Positions 48,284-62,495 are shown, counted from the stretch's first letter. The stretch: 64,000 nt of DNA from Poecilobothrus nobilitatus (GCA_947095535.1 OX352772.1:35235445-35299444), one strand, 5' to 3'. Notes: a model not told the origin generated them from the letters alone. A program made the numbers and translations.

Positions 48284-51200
48284 GTTTTAAAAAGGGTCAT
48301 ATGGGGTAATTTTTTTATTAAAATTTTTTTGAAGAGTATTAAAAATACATAATTAAAAAGTACCTATAGACATATCATTATCATATTCCGTTGGATTAAA
48401 TTTAAATTATTTAAGCATTTTAAGGACTATTATATATCTTCTATTATCTTCAAATTTTTTATTTAAATGAATGTTAGTAATAAAAAAAACTGATTACCGT
48501 AATAATTAAAATATGGTAAAATTATGGTTTAAAAGTATACATATATAAATACTTTAATTAGAATTGATTCCGTGTATAGGGAATTTTTTATTTTTTTTTC
48601 AAATTTAATTAAAACAAAAAAAAAAAAAAAGTTTCTAATATTGTAATTTGTTTTTTTAAACTTTTGTACTTACTGTTTTTTTTTTTTTTTTGTTACATAT
48701 ATACATAATATATAATATGTTGGAATCTATATGTTTTTAATATATACATACATATTGTTTTTTTTTTACTTCTTTTGACATTTTCGTATAAAAAGGAGCT
48801 TTTTTTTTCATTTTTGTTCATTATTTTCTTTCTTTAATATTTTATTCCGTTGTTTTTTATATTTTTTATTTTGGTACAAAATTTGTTTTCATTCTTTCTT
48901 TTTTTTCTATTTAATTTTTTATTATATTATTATTTATTTATTTTGTTTTTGCTCATATATTTTTGTTATATTTTTCTTATTATAAAAAAAAAGTCTTTAT
49001 ATATATATATATAGAAATATATTAGTACTTTGTACTTAGTTATATGCGTATATATAGAAATAATATTATTTGTTTGCGAAAATTTTCTAAAGAATAAGAA
49101 GAAAAGAAAACAGAAAAAATAAAAACCAAATATCATTATATTATATTTTATTTTTGTTTGTTTTTTTTTTTTTTTATATTAAATATGTGTTAGTATTTAT
49201 CGGGTAACTGGTTGATTCAGATCGATGTTGATTTGAATTAATATTTTTTTTTGTTTTGTTTTACAGAAATACTTTAAATTAAGTTAGTAAAAAAAAAAAA
49301 AAAAAAAAAAAAAATATATCCTTTCTTCTAAAAAATACTGAAATATTTTTAAAAGAACATTAGGGAAAAAAATTTCATTTTAAAATTAAAAATTAAAAAA
49401 AAAAAAAAAAGTAAAAATAAAAACATTATACTTTCATTATAATAGTAATTTTGAAAGAGACATATGTATGCATATATATATATTAATATACTAATCTTAT
49501 TTATCTTAAATATAAAAAGAAAATATTTATATTTTATATATGTTTCATTATTATATAAATATTTTCTGCTTTGTACCATTTTTATTTATTTATTGTTTTT
49601 TTGTTTTTTTTTTTTTTTGTTTTTTAATTAAAGTGATTAAGTGTTACCATATATATATATATATAATAATAAATATAGATAATAATTGATAAATATTATA
49701 ATTAAAAAAAAAAAAGGATATAATATAAGTTAAAAAAAAAAAAATAATAAAAATTATATAGTGTAAAATATATGTACAAAAAAAATGTGAAAATTATAAA
49801 ACATAAAACAATCAAATATATATATGTATATTGTATGCATTTATATAATAATATACATATGTACATATAGATATACATACGTCTTATATATTAATATATA
49901 AAAAAAAAAAAAAAAATTATTTTTAGATAAAGCAATAAATAAAAAGTTGTATGGAAAAAGTTTATTAATTACAAAAATCAGCTGTTTTTTTTTTATTTAT
50001 TTTATATAATCTTAATATATATTATGTATAATATTATTATGTATTTTAATGTTAGGACTTAAAAAAAAAAGAAATTTTTTTTTTTTTTGGTGTGTCGCGT
50101 TATGTAAAAAAATAAAATGATATTCTTATAATCATATGAAATATGTGTATATCTAATTTTTGAGTTGTATTTATATAGTTAATAAAATTTAAAAAAAAAA
50201 AACATAAAAAAAGAAAGAAAAGAAAGTGATAAAGAAAAGAATAAGAAATATAGGTACAAATATGTTAGATTGTTTTGTTTTTAAAAAAAAATACAGAAAA
50301 TGAAGTGTAATACAATATATATATATGTATATATATGTACATATAATATAAAATAAGTTTATATACATATACATAAAAAATAAATACAAAAAAAAAACGG
50401 ATATGCATAATGCAATATTTTCTTAAAAAATTTTCTTAAGCTTTTCTTTTTTTTTTTTTTTTTGTTAAAAAATGTACATACATATATACAATATGTATCT
50501 ATATATACATAAATATAGAATACTTTATTAAAAGAATAAAATATTCGAATATTACGTAATAAGATTTCAGAAATATATATACGTATATAAATTAAGGAAA
50601 ATTTTTATTATATTAAAAATAAAAAAAAATTTTTTTTTTCAAAATAATTGATTTAATTTGAATTTTGTTTTTTTTTTTTTTTATTATAAATTTAATAAAG
50701 GCATTTATTACTTGATATTAATAAATAACTTTAAAAGGGGAATTTCGCAAAATTACTTAATTTTTATTTAGATATAGGTATTTAATTTATTTATAAAATA
50801 TAATTAAAATTTATTAGAAAATTTGGATTAAGAAATTCTGAAACATACACTGATAATTTGTAATACTTTAAAATAACTCAAAAAAAAAAAAAAACATAAA
50901 TAGTCATAATAATTACTTAAATTATTATTAAGGATGTATGTTTTCCTTTATTTTATTTTATTTATTTTTAGTTACATTTTTATATCCATTTTCTTTAGAT
51001 GTTAACCTCTTATATACAATGAAAATTTTGTTCATTTATTAAATTAAATTTTAAATAAATACATATTAAATTCCACCAGAAAAAAATAAAGCGTCGGGTA
51101 ATAAGTGTTTTTTTTTTTTTGCTGTTGTAAGGATATTATGCGATAATATTTTATTGTTTGGAAAAATAATAAAATTATTAATATAAATTATTAATAATAC

Positions 51201-52957
51201 ACATACTATAATAAAATCGATATTATATTAATAAATAGATTTTATAATATTAATAGGATTTATATTAATTATATATACATTTATAAAATAGTATTTTATG
51301 AATTTTTAAATTTTGTACTTAAAAATGAAAAAATTTTATTTAATTTAAATTATTAGTTTGTTCGTATAAATTCTGAATTAGGTGTGGAAGAAATTTTTAA
51401 ATTAAATAGGTATGATATTTTGTTTTCTTCAATTACAATTACATATTAAAAAAATTTTGTTATTTTGAATTCTTGATTATAAGAAAAATTATTAATTAAA
51501 TATTATGTACATTATAAAATAAACTTGTTGTTAGTATAAATTTTAATTATTACATATCAATATTAAAATTTTAAAGTAGGTATATGTATTTTAAAAGAAG
51601 TAGGTACTTAATCCTTAATATTTTTTTTTTTTTGCTTATATTAAAATTAAAATCATTTCTAATCAAAAAAAAACTATAAATATAAAATAAGTAATTATAA
51701 ATTTGAGAATAATAGATAGAGATTTATAAAAAGGAACATATTAAAAATAATAACTTTTTAAATAATAGTCAAAAATGTTAAAATTATTATTTAAATGGGT
51801 ATAATTTATTTTATATGGAATTAATATAATATACTTAAGTTATAACGATTTTATTCATTTATTATTTTTTATTTTAATATTTTAATACATTTCGGTATTG
51901 AACATTTAAAAAGAAATAAAATAAATTAATATTGTCTGTCGCTTATTTAATTATTAATATTCGAAAAAAAAAAAAACTAATCATTTAGAAAAAAAGAATT
52001 ATCATTCATGCTTGACGAAATTTTAAAAATAATTTTTTACTTAAAATGAAAAAATGAATAAAATTATGTACCTATACACACTTCTTATATTATATTTATA
52101 TACTTTCTTTTTCTCGTTATATACAATATAGTACATTCTAGTAAATGATAGAAAATAGTTTTTCTGTGGTGAATTTTAAATTAATATAATCAAATTGTTT
52201 GCATTTTACAAAATAAATCAAAGCAAATAAAAAACAAATAAATAAATACATAATAAGAAAAATTTAAGAAATTATTTTTTATTTACTGTAACTCTACTAA
52301 ATATGTATACATATACACTAAAATAATAATAAATTTTGCTATTAGACATTTCTATTAATTATAGCAATTATGGGTTATTAAAATGCATTAATAATATCAT
52401 ACATTATATTAATAATATATATGTAAATGTAAAATTAATAAAATAAAAATAAATTTAATTTTAAAATTAAAAAAAAAAAAATTATGAAATTTTAATATAT
52501 TAATTATATTGTATACATTAAAGAAAAAAAAAAAAAATTAATAATAAATTCTTAAATTATGATGTGTAATATTATATAGTGTTTCTTCTTCAATTTAATC
52601 TGCACCAATAAAATTTAATAAAAAATATATATTTATATTAATTCAAAATAATTATATAAATAAAATATAATAAAAAATTTTTCTTAAAAATTAATATACC
52701 CTATATAGAATAAAAATTAATATACATATTAAGTATATATAAATATCGTATTTTATATATTATTTAAAAATTTAAATTTAAATTTTTATAAATGTGTTTT
52801 ATTTTTTGTGTTTATCTTTAAAATTAATTAATAAAAAAAATTAAATAAAATGAAAATTAAATATTATTAAAAAAAAATAAAAGAATTTCAAAACAAAATA
52901 AAGAAAAAAAAAAAAAATATTAATTTAAAAATATAAAATATTTATAAAGTTTTGGTA
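48284..52957. other. Intronic, extreme AT and homopolymer-rich DNA
   Basis: Dense poly(A), poly(T) and TATATG stretches (for example 49289-49313, 49390-49410 and 50446-50463). No repeat family seen elsewhere in the window is recognised here and no exon is supported. Confidence 0.5.
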
Positions 52958-53029
52958 ATGTGCAGTGAACTACAAAATAATAGCTGGGGGAATAATGGAT
53001 CTGATGAACATTTTTATTATTACTATTAC
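52958..53029 (+). CDS. Candidate alternative first coding exon (24 codons)
   Basis: ATG at 52958 opens MCSELQNNSWGNNGSDEHF followed by five Tyr, and runs exactly into TAC|GTGAGT (donor at 53030), ending in phase 0. The tlk start-codon exon at 32840 has the same length and phase, so both could join the same downstream exon. The block is clearly less AT-rich than its surroundings. The frame closes shortly after the donor (UAA), as expected for an exon edge. The start context (GGTAATGT) is weak. A second frame, starting MDLMNIF, is also open across the block. It could instead belong to another gene nested in or downstream of the intron. I do not recognise the peptide. Confidence 0.4.
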
Positions 53030-54194
53030 GTGAGTTTTATATTGTAATATTAAATGTTAATTATACTTATTATGTATATATTATGTTAAACGTATATATA
53101 TATATGTATATGTAATAATTATGGTCATACATAAATAATTTTAATAAAATTATATTATTTTTTTTTTGTTGTTTTTTATCATCTTTTTGTGTTTACATTT
53201 TTGTGATTTATATTAAAAAAAAAAAAAAAAAAAATAGAGCATTTACTTACATACTTATAACACAACTTGGTAAAAATGTTAATATAAAATATTTTTCATT
53301 GTATAAAATTTTTCCCCAAATCACCTTTGTAAAGGAAAAGTCTAACTTAATATAATTTGTGATAATTAATAAATTGTTTGGTAAATAAGCAATCAATAAA
53401 CAGGGATCAAAGGGGGGTGGGAGATCTCTTCAATATTTAAAATTTTCATTTTTAAAGTGAAAATTAAATTTAAATTTCGTTATTATTTTATTTTGTCTCT
53501 CTGCCTTAACGAATTTGGAAAAACAAAAAAAAATCATTTTGTATATTTATTTAATTACTATTGTAATTATTAATATATTTTTGAATATAAAACAGAAAAA
53601 TTTACTATAAAAATATATTATGTTAGATTCTTTAAATTTAAATAATTTTCTTTTTATTTCTTTGTATATTTTATAATTATTATTAAATTATAAATATTTT
53701 TTTTTTACTTCGTAATATTGAAATTATTAATAGCTATGCGATTATTGAAAAAAAAAAATTGTATATAAAAAGACAGGAAGCCATATTTGTTGGTGTTTCT
53801 TTTTTTCCTTGTTTTCTTTTTTTGTATAACATATTTTTAGAAATCATTATTTTGTTATTTTTATTCATATAAAATTCATTATATTGATATTTATTGGTAT
53901 TTATTTTCTTTATTTATAAGTATATATTGTAAAAATTTTAATTACATACATTTATATTAATTTTTTAATAATGTACATAAATTTACATTTAATAATTTAA
54001 AAATAAACAAAAGGGACACTTTTTACAATTATTCGATTTTAGAATCAATTTGATCTGAAGGAAAATTAATTTTTATGTACTAATAATTATTTGAAAACAA
54101 AAATTATCTATAAAAAAACGCAAAATCTGTAATATTTTAATTAAAAAAGACTGTTCGATAGTAAAAACATAATCAATATTTATTTCTATTATTT
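53030..54194. other. Intronic non-coding DNA
   Basis: Nothing recognised. A G-rich patch GGGATCAAAGGGGGGTGGGA lies at about 53402. Confidence 0.5.
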
Positions 54195-54320
54195 TTGTTT
54201 TTCTTTTTCACTCCTATAAGGAGTAAAAGGGCATTCACTAAGCCATTTATTATGTATATTGGAATGAGCTTTAATTTCTGAAATCAATAGTTTCAACTAA
54301 GTAATTGTTTACTCATTTGT
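54195..54320 (-). mobile_element. 3'-terminal fragment of a non-LTR retrotransposon, second copy
   Basis: Same block as 2339-2480: on the plus strand CACTCCTATAAGGAG...GGGCAT, ATTTATTAT and TTTCTGAAATCA in the same order, preceded by a T-rich tract. It is diverged and 5'-truncated. Confidence 0.45.
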
Positions 54321-54585
54321 AGCTATTTTAAAATATTATTATAAGACATATACATACATATTATACAAGAATTATATTTATCATATATTTCAATATGATG
54401 TTAATTATAAAATAGTTATATGTACTTATTTTTTATTTAATTATTAATATACTAACAATATATTTGGTAGCAAGGGGAATTACTTAATAATTTTCTTTAT
54501 AATTAAAAACATTTATTACCTGTGCAGAACTTAAACTTGTACTTTAACGATTAATACACCCTAAGTCTAAAAACTCGGCCAATAA

Positions 54586-54856
54586 GATTTATTTATTTAT
54601 TTATATTAAAATTACATACATAAATGTAATGCAATATTATTGAACCATCGGCTACCAAAACCATTAAAGGTTTTTATACCATTATTAAATTATATACTAA
54701 TATTATTTATTTTGTTTATATTATATACTATATATTTACATTATATTTGGTCGTAAGGGGGGTATGTAAAGAAAAAACACTTACGACCTGTGCAGGGATT
54801 GAACCCACACTCCTTCGGTTAATACGCCACACGCCTACCCACTAGGCTACCGAAGC
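54586..54856 (-). mobile_element. tRNA-derived SINE, family 2 copy f
   Basis: The inverse complement follows copy e (30328-30598) through its whole length: TCGGTAGCCTAGTGGGTAGG, GGTTCAATCCCTGCACAGG, CATACCCCCCTTACGACC, GGTAGCCGATGGTTC and the (ATAA)n tail. It differs by a few substitutions and a small indel. The B box has one change from the consensus (GGTTCAATCCC). No clear target-site duplication was found. Confidence 0.9.
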
Positions 54857-57826
54857 TTTCCACAAAAAAATTTAAAATACATGTAAAAAAATCGATTGTT
54901 AAATATTGCATACTTCTAGGTTTTTATTTGATTTTCCCTTACTTTTTATTTTTTTTTATTTTTTAAAAGACATTATGTACATATATGTGTAATAACTTTA
55001 ATATAAGTTTAATTTTAATTATTTTGAATAAAAAAATAAGAATAAAATACTTGCTTTAATGTTTTGAATCTATAAATCTCAAGATAATTTTAAATGTGGT
55101 TAAATAAATTGTAGCGTAAAAGCAATTTATTTTAAAGATATCTAGATATTGGGTTACGAATGTTCTTAAATTACTATTATTTAATGAAATTTACGTTCTT
55201 TAGTTTTATGGAACTGATAACCCTTTAATGAACAAATTAACAAAAATAAAATCATTTGGTTTAAGCGAATCCATATAACCTACAATAGGTACTTAATTTA
55301 AATTTATTTAATTTTAGTTGGTCACCTATACAATTTTTTATTTTTAAAATAATATTTTTATTTTATAACTGCAAAAATTTATTTTTACTGAAATAATTTT
55401 AAATATGAAAATTAAAAAAAAATTACCCCGTTCCATTAATTGTAGTTGATCATATCGAATTAATTTGTTTATTCATATAAGTATCAAAATATATATGTAT
55501 ATGTTTTTTAATAAAAAATATTATTTTTTATAATTGTACTTTATTATAACTGTATAACAAGTATAAAAATTTTCCATTTGTTTATTATTATTGTTTTATT
55601 TTTTCTTGCATTCCGTTCCACTCTAATATACATATAAGATATATATTATGTAGTATGTATCTACCTACTTACATATTTTGATTTCTTTTTGTCACCTATT
55701 CTGAACAATCTAATATAAAATGTAAAAATAACCTTTACTTATACATTATTATGTACATAAAAGAGTGCATTTATAATTTCCTCTTTCTTAAACTTCCAAT
55801 AAAAGCTAAAAGCTTTTCCAAATTTAATTAATTGAAAAAAAAAAAATCCTAAAACATTTGCTCACAAAAGAATTTGCCAAAAAAAACCTTGAGAAAAAGA
55901 AATAATTTAATATTAAGTTTCCTTTCAAACATAAAATCACTCAAAATTGTGCACTATACTTCTTATAATAAGGCAAAAAAAAATATGTATAAACAAAACT
56001 TTTTAAGTATTATGTACTACATACTTATAGCTATATGTACATACATATTATAAATTCGGTGACTTGTATGATATGACTGGATTATAAAATACAAATTCCC
56101 AGACCAAAACAAAACTTTAAAAACAAAAAAATCCCAACGATTATAAAATTATCACTCGTTTTTTTTTTGTATTTCATTCTTATAAAATCAGCTGATATTA
56201 TTAATATATAGATAAATACTATATATCTATACACGAATACACATAAAATATTTATTTTATGTTATTTATTACTTATCGGATAGTATTCCTATATATTTTG
56301 AATCAATTTAAATTAAATAATATAATATATAATAATTATATGTGCATATGTGTTGGTAAATATAAAATATAATGAATATGGCAACAATGAAAAAATTATA
56401 TTATGAGTGAAAACTATAATTTAATCATCGCATTAAACCATAAAATACATATTACATATACATATACATATACATATTCTATATTTATATATGTACAAAC
56501 ATGTATACAAATAATATCAAAATATATATGTACAACTAAATATCAATATAATATAATATTGTTTTGGATCAGATATAATAATATTATATTAGCCACATGC
56601 TGCTGACTCGGCTAGTATGCCGCCGGTTTAAAAAAAAAATTAGGCAATATTCCTGCCAGTGCCAGCTGTTTCTCTCTTGTTTTTTTTTTTTTTTGTTTTT
56701 TCTAATGAGTCAGTACACTGTACAGTATTTTTCATCAATTTTTTTTTATATGACTACTGACTGCTTTTTCATTTCATTTGATCTCAACTCAAAAGAGTCA
56801 AGCAAAACTCAATCTCAGCCGTTTTCTTTTCTTTTTGATTTTTCAATAAGTACCTACTCTTTATTTATTTTTGTTAAGAATGTGTTTTCGTTTACTTTTA
56901 CCCAGTTTATTATGTGTTAAATAAAATGAAAATTTTTTTAAAGAGAACTTAAAGTAAAATTGAAAAAAAGAGAAAAAATGTATGTTATACTAAAGTATAG
57001 TTTGCAAGATTGATTAGTGTAGTGTGTATATACAAAACAAATACAAGTACAATAGAAAAAAAAAGCTGTTAATGAATGAAATGAAATTTAGTGTATTTAA
57101 AATTTTACTTTTAAGTTTTTAGATAAGCTAAGAGTAAAATAAAGAGAATTAAATATTAATATGAAAATAAGAAAATGCAAAGAGAATAAAAAAAAAAAAA
57201 AAACGACAAAAAGAAAATTAATTCTAAAAAATCAAAACAAATAAAATGATAAGACAAGAAAAGTCAAAATATTGGCATTTTACTTTTTTTTTTTTTTTTA
57301 ATTTTTGGTTTGTGAAGAAAAAAAAAACAAAAAATACATTAAAACAAATATTTTTACATCATAGAGCGCATACTCTTTTTACATTTATATAAATTGTTAT
57401 ATTTTAAAGATACTTAAATATTAATTTTTGATTGTTGCATTAAACAGAAGATGGTCGATAAATTTTATTTACTAATTATTTATCTAAATCTTTAACATTT
57501 AAAACAAACTATTTATGTTAGGTCAATAATTAAAGAAATATTAGAAGATTTTTTTAATTGTAATAAACGAAATGAGAAATTTAATTTATATTTTCTCCTT
57601 TATTTAATAATCGTTAGTAATCGTTTTGAAAATTTACAATATAATTTAATTAAATTTATGTTTTTGCATTATAATGCAAAAAAATAACTTCAGAACTACA
57701 TATATTATTTCAAAATTTGCAAAATAAAAAACAAAATAATCGTACCTACATACCTATTTATATTTATTTTTCGAGGTTTTTCGCTAAAAATACATATGCT
57801 TAAAATTATTAAAATGACTAAAATAC
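54857..57826. other. Intronic non-coding DNA with one GC-richer spot
   Basis: ATGCTGCTGACTCGGCTAGT at 56597 and CCTGCCAGTGCCAGCTG at about 56651 stand out. The 107-codon frame over them turns into poly-Phe/Ser and is not convincing. Otherwise nothing was recognised. Confidence 0.4.
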
Positions 57827-58016
57827 GGCCTCGGTATTGGGTAAGAGCGTATAAAATACGCAGTAAACACCGAGGGAGTGTTGGTTCGATTCCCACACAC
57901 GTTGTAAGAGTTATTCCACCTTACAACATTTACAGTCACGCCTGAACAGGGGCTGTGTAATTTCCTGTCCACATTTATGTGGCAGAGAAATGGATTAAAA
58001 AAAAAATAAAAAAAAA
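57827..58016 (+). mobile_element. tRNA-derived SINE, family 1 copy d
   Basis: The only family 1 copy on the plus strand. B box GGTTCGATTCC, body ACAACATTTACAGTCACGCC and GGCTGTGTAATTTCCTGTCC, ending in a poly(A) tail (57995-58016). The A box is damaged (GGCCTCGGTATTGGGTAAG, with TGGCC missing), so the copy is probably transcriptionally dead. No target-site duplication was found. Confidence 0.88.
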
Positions 58017-61000
58017 TCAATTCTTTCATTCTAACAGTCTCGTTTCACTTTTATAGTTTTTCGAGGTAAAGATTTTTTAGAAAATTGAAGATGTGCTTTT
58101 TTGTTTTGTTAACATTTATTAACATAACATTTTTTTGTTAACATATACCTTATCATGTTATTAAAATGTTTTGTTAAACTAATATTTAAGTGGCATATTT
58201 AGTAGAACTTGGACAATGGTTCGATTTTTGTGTCAAATTAAATGAAAGATTTTGAATTAATTCTGATCAATTGAACATTAATAGTAGTTTTTAATTTTTC
58301 AATATTAATTGTATTTTTGTTCAAGTACAAAATTTATTAGTTTTACTTTAGATTAGACCAGATCAGTATTATTTATTTTAAATCTATTGTGCTTCACCTA
58401 TTATTACGTGTTGTCGCATTTACATCACTTCTATCAGCCCTACTGCCTCTTAAGAAATTGAAGAAAACAATTCATCTTCCGTAAAGCAATATTCTTCTAA
58501 TATCTAGATGCATATATTTTGATCGAAGTACAGATCCGGAGTTTTTGATTATGTGTCATGAAGTTTCTTCTTTTTCTAATTCTCTATTCCATTTCCAGTT
58601 CTTAAAATGCAAAATTCAAGTAATTCATTCATCAATTTTTTTTTTTTTTAATATTTTGGTATTCAACATTTAAAAAAACAATATACATTGTAGGTACATA
58701 GGGGTTTATAAGCACATTCTACATAATTATATTATAATTTCCTCAGGTTCAAATTATTTAAGAACTGAAGTGTGATGTTTAAAACAGTGAATATCTAATT
58801 TATATTCGACTGTATTCTTTTTTTTTTACATGCATTCTTTTATTTACTGCTATTAAAAAATTATGTTCTGTTGTTAAAATTTTATATAATTTTCATGTTG
58901 ATTATATTTTTTTTAATTGAAACACAGTAAAGATATAATAGACTATGAATATCAAATTATTATTTATTTAAAATTAAACACTTAAACGTACCGTAAATAT
59001 CTTTTATTTAAATCGTTGAATTATGCAAAGTTTTGGGCAAATGAAATTAATATACATCTTATTTCTTTATAGATATTAAAATTTTAATCGTTTCTAGCAT
59101 TTTAGCAATTTTTTTTAAGATAGATATGATTTGTTAATTAATTAATCTAAGAACGGTATTGTGATGTTAAATTCTATCAGTTCAGTGGATATATAAAGAT
59201 TGATGAAAAATTTTCGAGGTATGAAACACATTAATAATCATAAAATTCCTAAAAATTAATTAAAAATCTTTAAATAAAAATTATACTGAATAATCGGGAA
59301 CACTCTGTGTTACAAAGAAGACCGTTTTAGTTTTTATATTGTGTTGTCATAGGTAGGTACTAGGAAAATACCTAATGATAAATTGATAAGAGGTTCAAAC
59401 TGTACTTTAATAACCAATTTTCCATCAAATATGTAATTCGAAATTCTTGATGTAGGTTAAATTTAAACAAAATAAAATAAATTGTTTTATTAATTCAATT
59501 GCTTTCAACAGTGCAAAAAAAAAAACAAAAATAGAAAGAGAAAAAGAAAAAGAAAAAAGAAAAGTATAGAAAACAAAAAAACCACAAAAAAAATTGGAAC
59601 AGGTTTTTGATTTGGTATAAATTTTGTATAATTTGCATGGTTATTTTTTTTTTCTTTTTTGTGTATTCGATGCCCTTTCTGCAAAATATTTAAGATTAGA
59701 AGAATTTTTTTTTATAAAAAAAACCACCAAAACAAAAAAGAAAAATTTTTCAACTTATACAGCAATTTACAAAAGTTTATGTATTTTTATAAAATATAGG
59801 TATCCTATCTATACATATAAAACGTATATGAGTAGGTGCTAACGAATTTATTTGTAGATATGTAAGCACTTTTTAAGTTTTGTGTTTTATACCTATTAAT
59901 TTTTATTTTTACTTCAAATTTAGATATTTATTTGTATTTTTTTTGTTTTTTTGCTTTCTAATTTTCACCATTTTAAGATAAAATAATATTTCATTGAATA
60001 AAAATTAATAACTACCTGTAAGAAAATATATTTTTATTTTATACTTTTTAAATGGCCGTCAACAACGACAGTATAACAACAAAAAAAAAAAATAAATAAA
60101 ATAAAAGAGTTGATAATTTTCATTTTTTGCTAAATCCCTAACCCATCTTTTTTTTTTTGTTTTCATTTATATTTTCATTTCATATTTTCTTTGTTACCTT
60201 TTAAATACGAAAAAAAAAAAAAAAATGAGGAAGAGTGAAAGATAAATATGAGAAATTTTAGCGCATTAATGTTATACCAAGTTATACATACATCCTTACA
60301 TAAATTTATAAGTAGATATAGAGAAAAAAAAAAAAACAAAATAAATAAAATATGTCAAGAATTTAAAAGAAAAAAAAAATGTTTTTTTTTTTTTTTCATT
60401 TTATAAGAAAAAATGGACGCCATATTGAAATTTTCTTGTTACATTAAAGTAAAAAATCTATTAAAATATAAAAAATGTATTTAAAAAAATTTCTTAATTT
60501 TTTTTTTTATTTTTTATTGGTCATTTAAATATTTTTATGGATTTCTTTCGCTTTTTATTTGTTATACATATTTTTTTTAATTTGAATTAAAATAAAATAC
60601 AACTCATTATTATTCACGCCCGAACAATTTTATTTATATGTAGATACATACATAGGTACATACTATACTGATATAAAATGTACCTACTTTTATATCAAAA
60701 ATAGTTCAAACCTCGTTGCAAAAAATCAATTCGTAAATCGTAATCCATACATACATACATACTTACAAAGTTACTTGAATGATTTTTGTTACAATATTTT
60801 AATAAATTTAAAAACAAATACATACACATATGTGCCTATAGATAGATATAAATTAATATGTATTCGCAATTTTTGATTGACGTAAAAACTAAAAAAAAAA
60901 AAAAAAAAAAATTAAAATTGAGATAAAATTAGATTCAAGGTAAAAACGCGAAAAATTTGTAAATCAAAGAGGTGTAAACTGTAATGTAACTTGTGTAAGT

Positions 61001-62495
61001 CAAAAGTGTAAAGGTAAGAATAACATTTGATAATAATTAGTTTATTATATTATTTTATACTTTGGCCCAGATTTTCTGCAAAATTCGCCTATAAAAATTA
61101 TAAATATATTCAAAGAAGATTTTTAACTACTGAATGGTCTTAGGTTTACCGTTTTAACTGTAGGTACATTAGTCTTATTATACAAGTCGTAAAATTTTTT
61201 TGTAATGGGAAAAATTAAGTATAAAAGTATAAAATTATATTATTATTAAAAAAAATGTTATATAATATAATAAAACTGGGAGGAGTCCCTGCAATTTCTG
61301 TGGTTATCGCTTTTGGTATCCCCTTTCAGAGTAACGGTATCCTCTTTCAGAGTAACGATGCTGGACTGTTTAAAAAATTAATAGCACAATAATTAAATAC
61401 AATAAAATCTTCAAAATAAACCTACTACTACTCTATATTAACTACTCAGTTCTTACAATATACACGATGATAACGTTATGAACTAATCCTTAAAAAAAAT
61501 TAACAGTTAAACTAAGTTAAATGGATAGTGAAAGTTAAAAAAAAAGTTGATAGTAAAAAAAAAGAAAAAAAAAAATTAACTAATCCCCAAAAATATTTTT
61601 CGAATTTTTAGAGTTTACTTCTTTTATGAATTATTTCCCAAACTCTAAAAACAAAACTAAACCCCCAACAAAATGAAATAATCCCTTTAAATATTAATCT
61701 TTAAAAATGAATAAATGAATATCTTTAACTTAAATTTTAGGAAAAATAATGGGACTCATTTTTGTTTTGGAGATTAGTTTATAACACCGGAGGCCTACGA
61801 CAGATTTTCATAAGGCTACTTGTGTTTTCTTTAAAGGATAACATCTACTACAAAGAATTCCTCTCTTACTCGCAGTCTCGATTTATGTTAAATAGTGTTA
61901 TAACGTTTTTGATGTCACACTTCAAATATGGCGTAAAATGTAGGCATTTGGCGTCTTGACTTTTTATTTTTAACATGAATTAGAACAATAAACAACATTA
62001 AAAACCTTGAAGGATTTATGGAAATATTAAAAATAAGGCAGTTAAAAAAATCTCATAAATTTTCGGTGAATCCATTTTTGGAAATGAAAAAAAAAATACG
62101 ATATTGGGGAGTCATTTATTAAAAGATATTTTTTGGGAGGATGGTGATAATTATAAAAATTTTTGTCTCATGACTATTGATAAGTTTGAAAATTTTTTGT
62201 TTTAAAAGAGCTCTTAATTGGGTGTTAACGCTTCAAACAAAACTAATTTATGATATATTTTTGTTGTGTACATAGGGTTTTTTTTTTTTATTTTTACTGT
62301 CAAACGTCAAACTCACGTTTTAATTTGAATCTATGAAGATGTCAAGAAGCTTGTTAAAATTTTTCAGTCATGAATTCAAAAAAGTCGCAGTTGTAGTGGT
62401 TTCAATTACACTTTAAGATTTAATTTGTTTCATGCGTTAATTTAACGCCAGTGGAAACCACAAGTTATATAACGTTTACATTCCCCCCTCCCCCC
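58017..62495. other. Intronic non-coding DNA with small repeats
   Basis: A perfect-length 21-bp tandem pair GGTATCCYCTTTCAGAGTAA + C lies at 61315-61335 and 61336-61356, with one difference. An (ATAC)n microsatellite lies at 60746-60766. A possible donor AAAG|GTAAGA at 61013 has no supporting exon. Confidence 0.5.

Noticed and set aside
56597..56920. 107-codon frame starting MLLTRLVCRR
   Set aside because: The first part is interesting, but it soon becomes Phe/Ser homopolymer translation with no domain.
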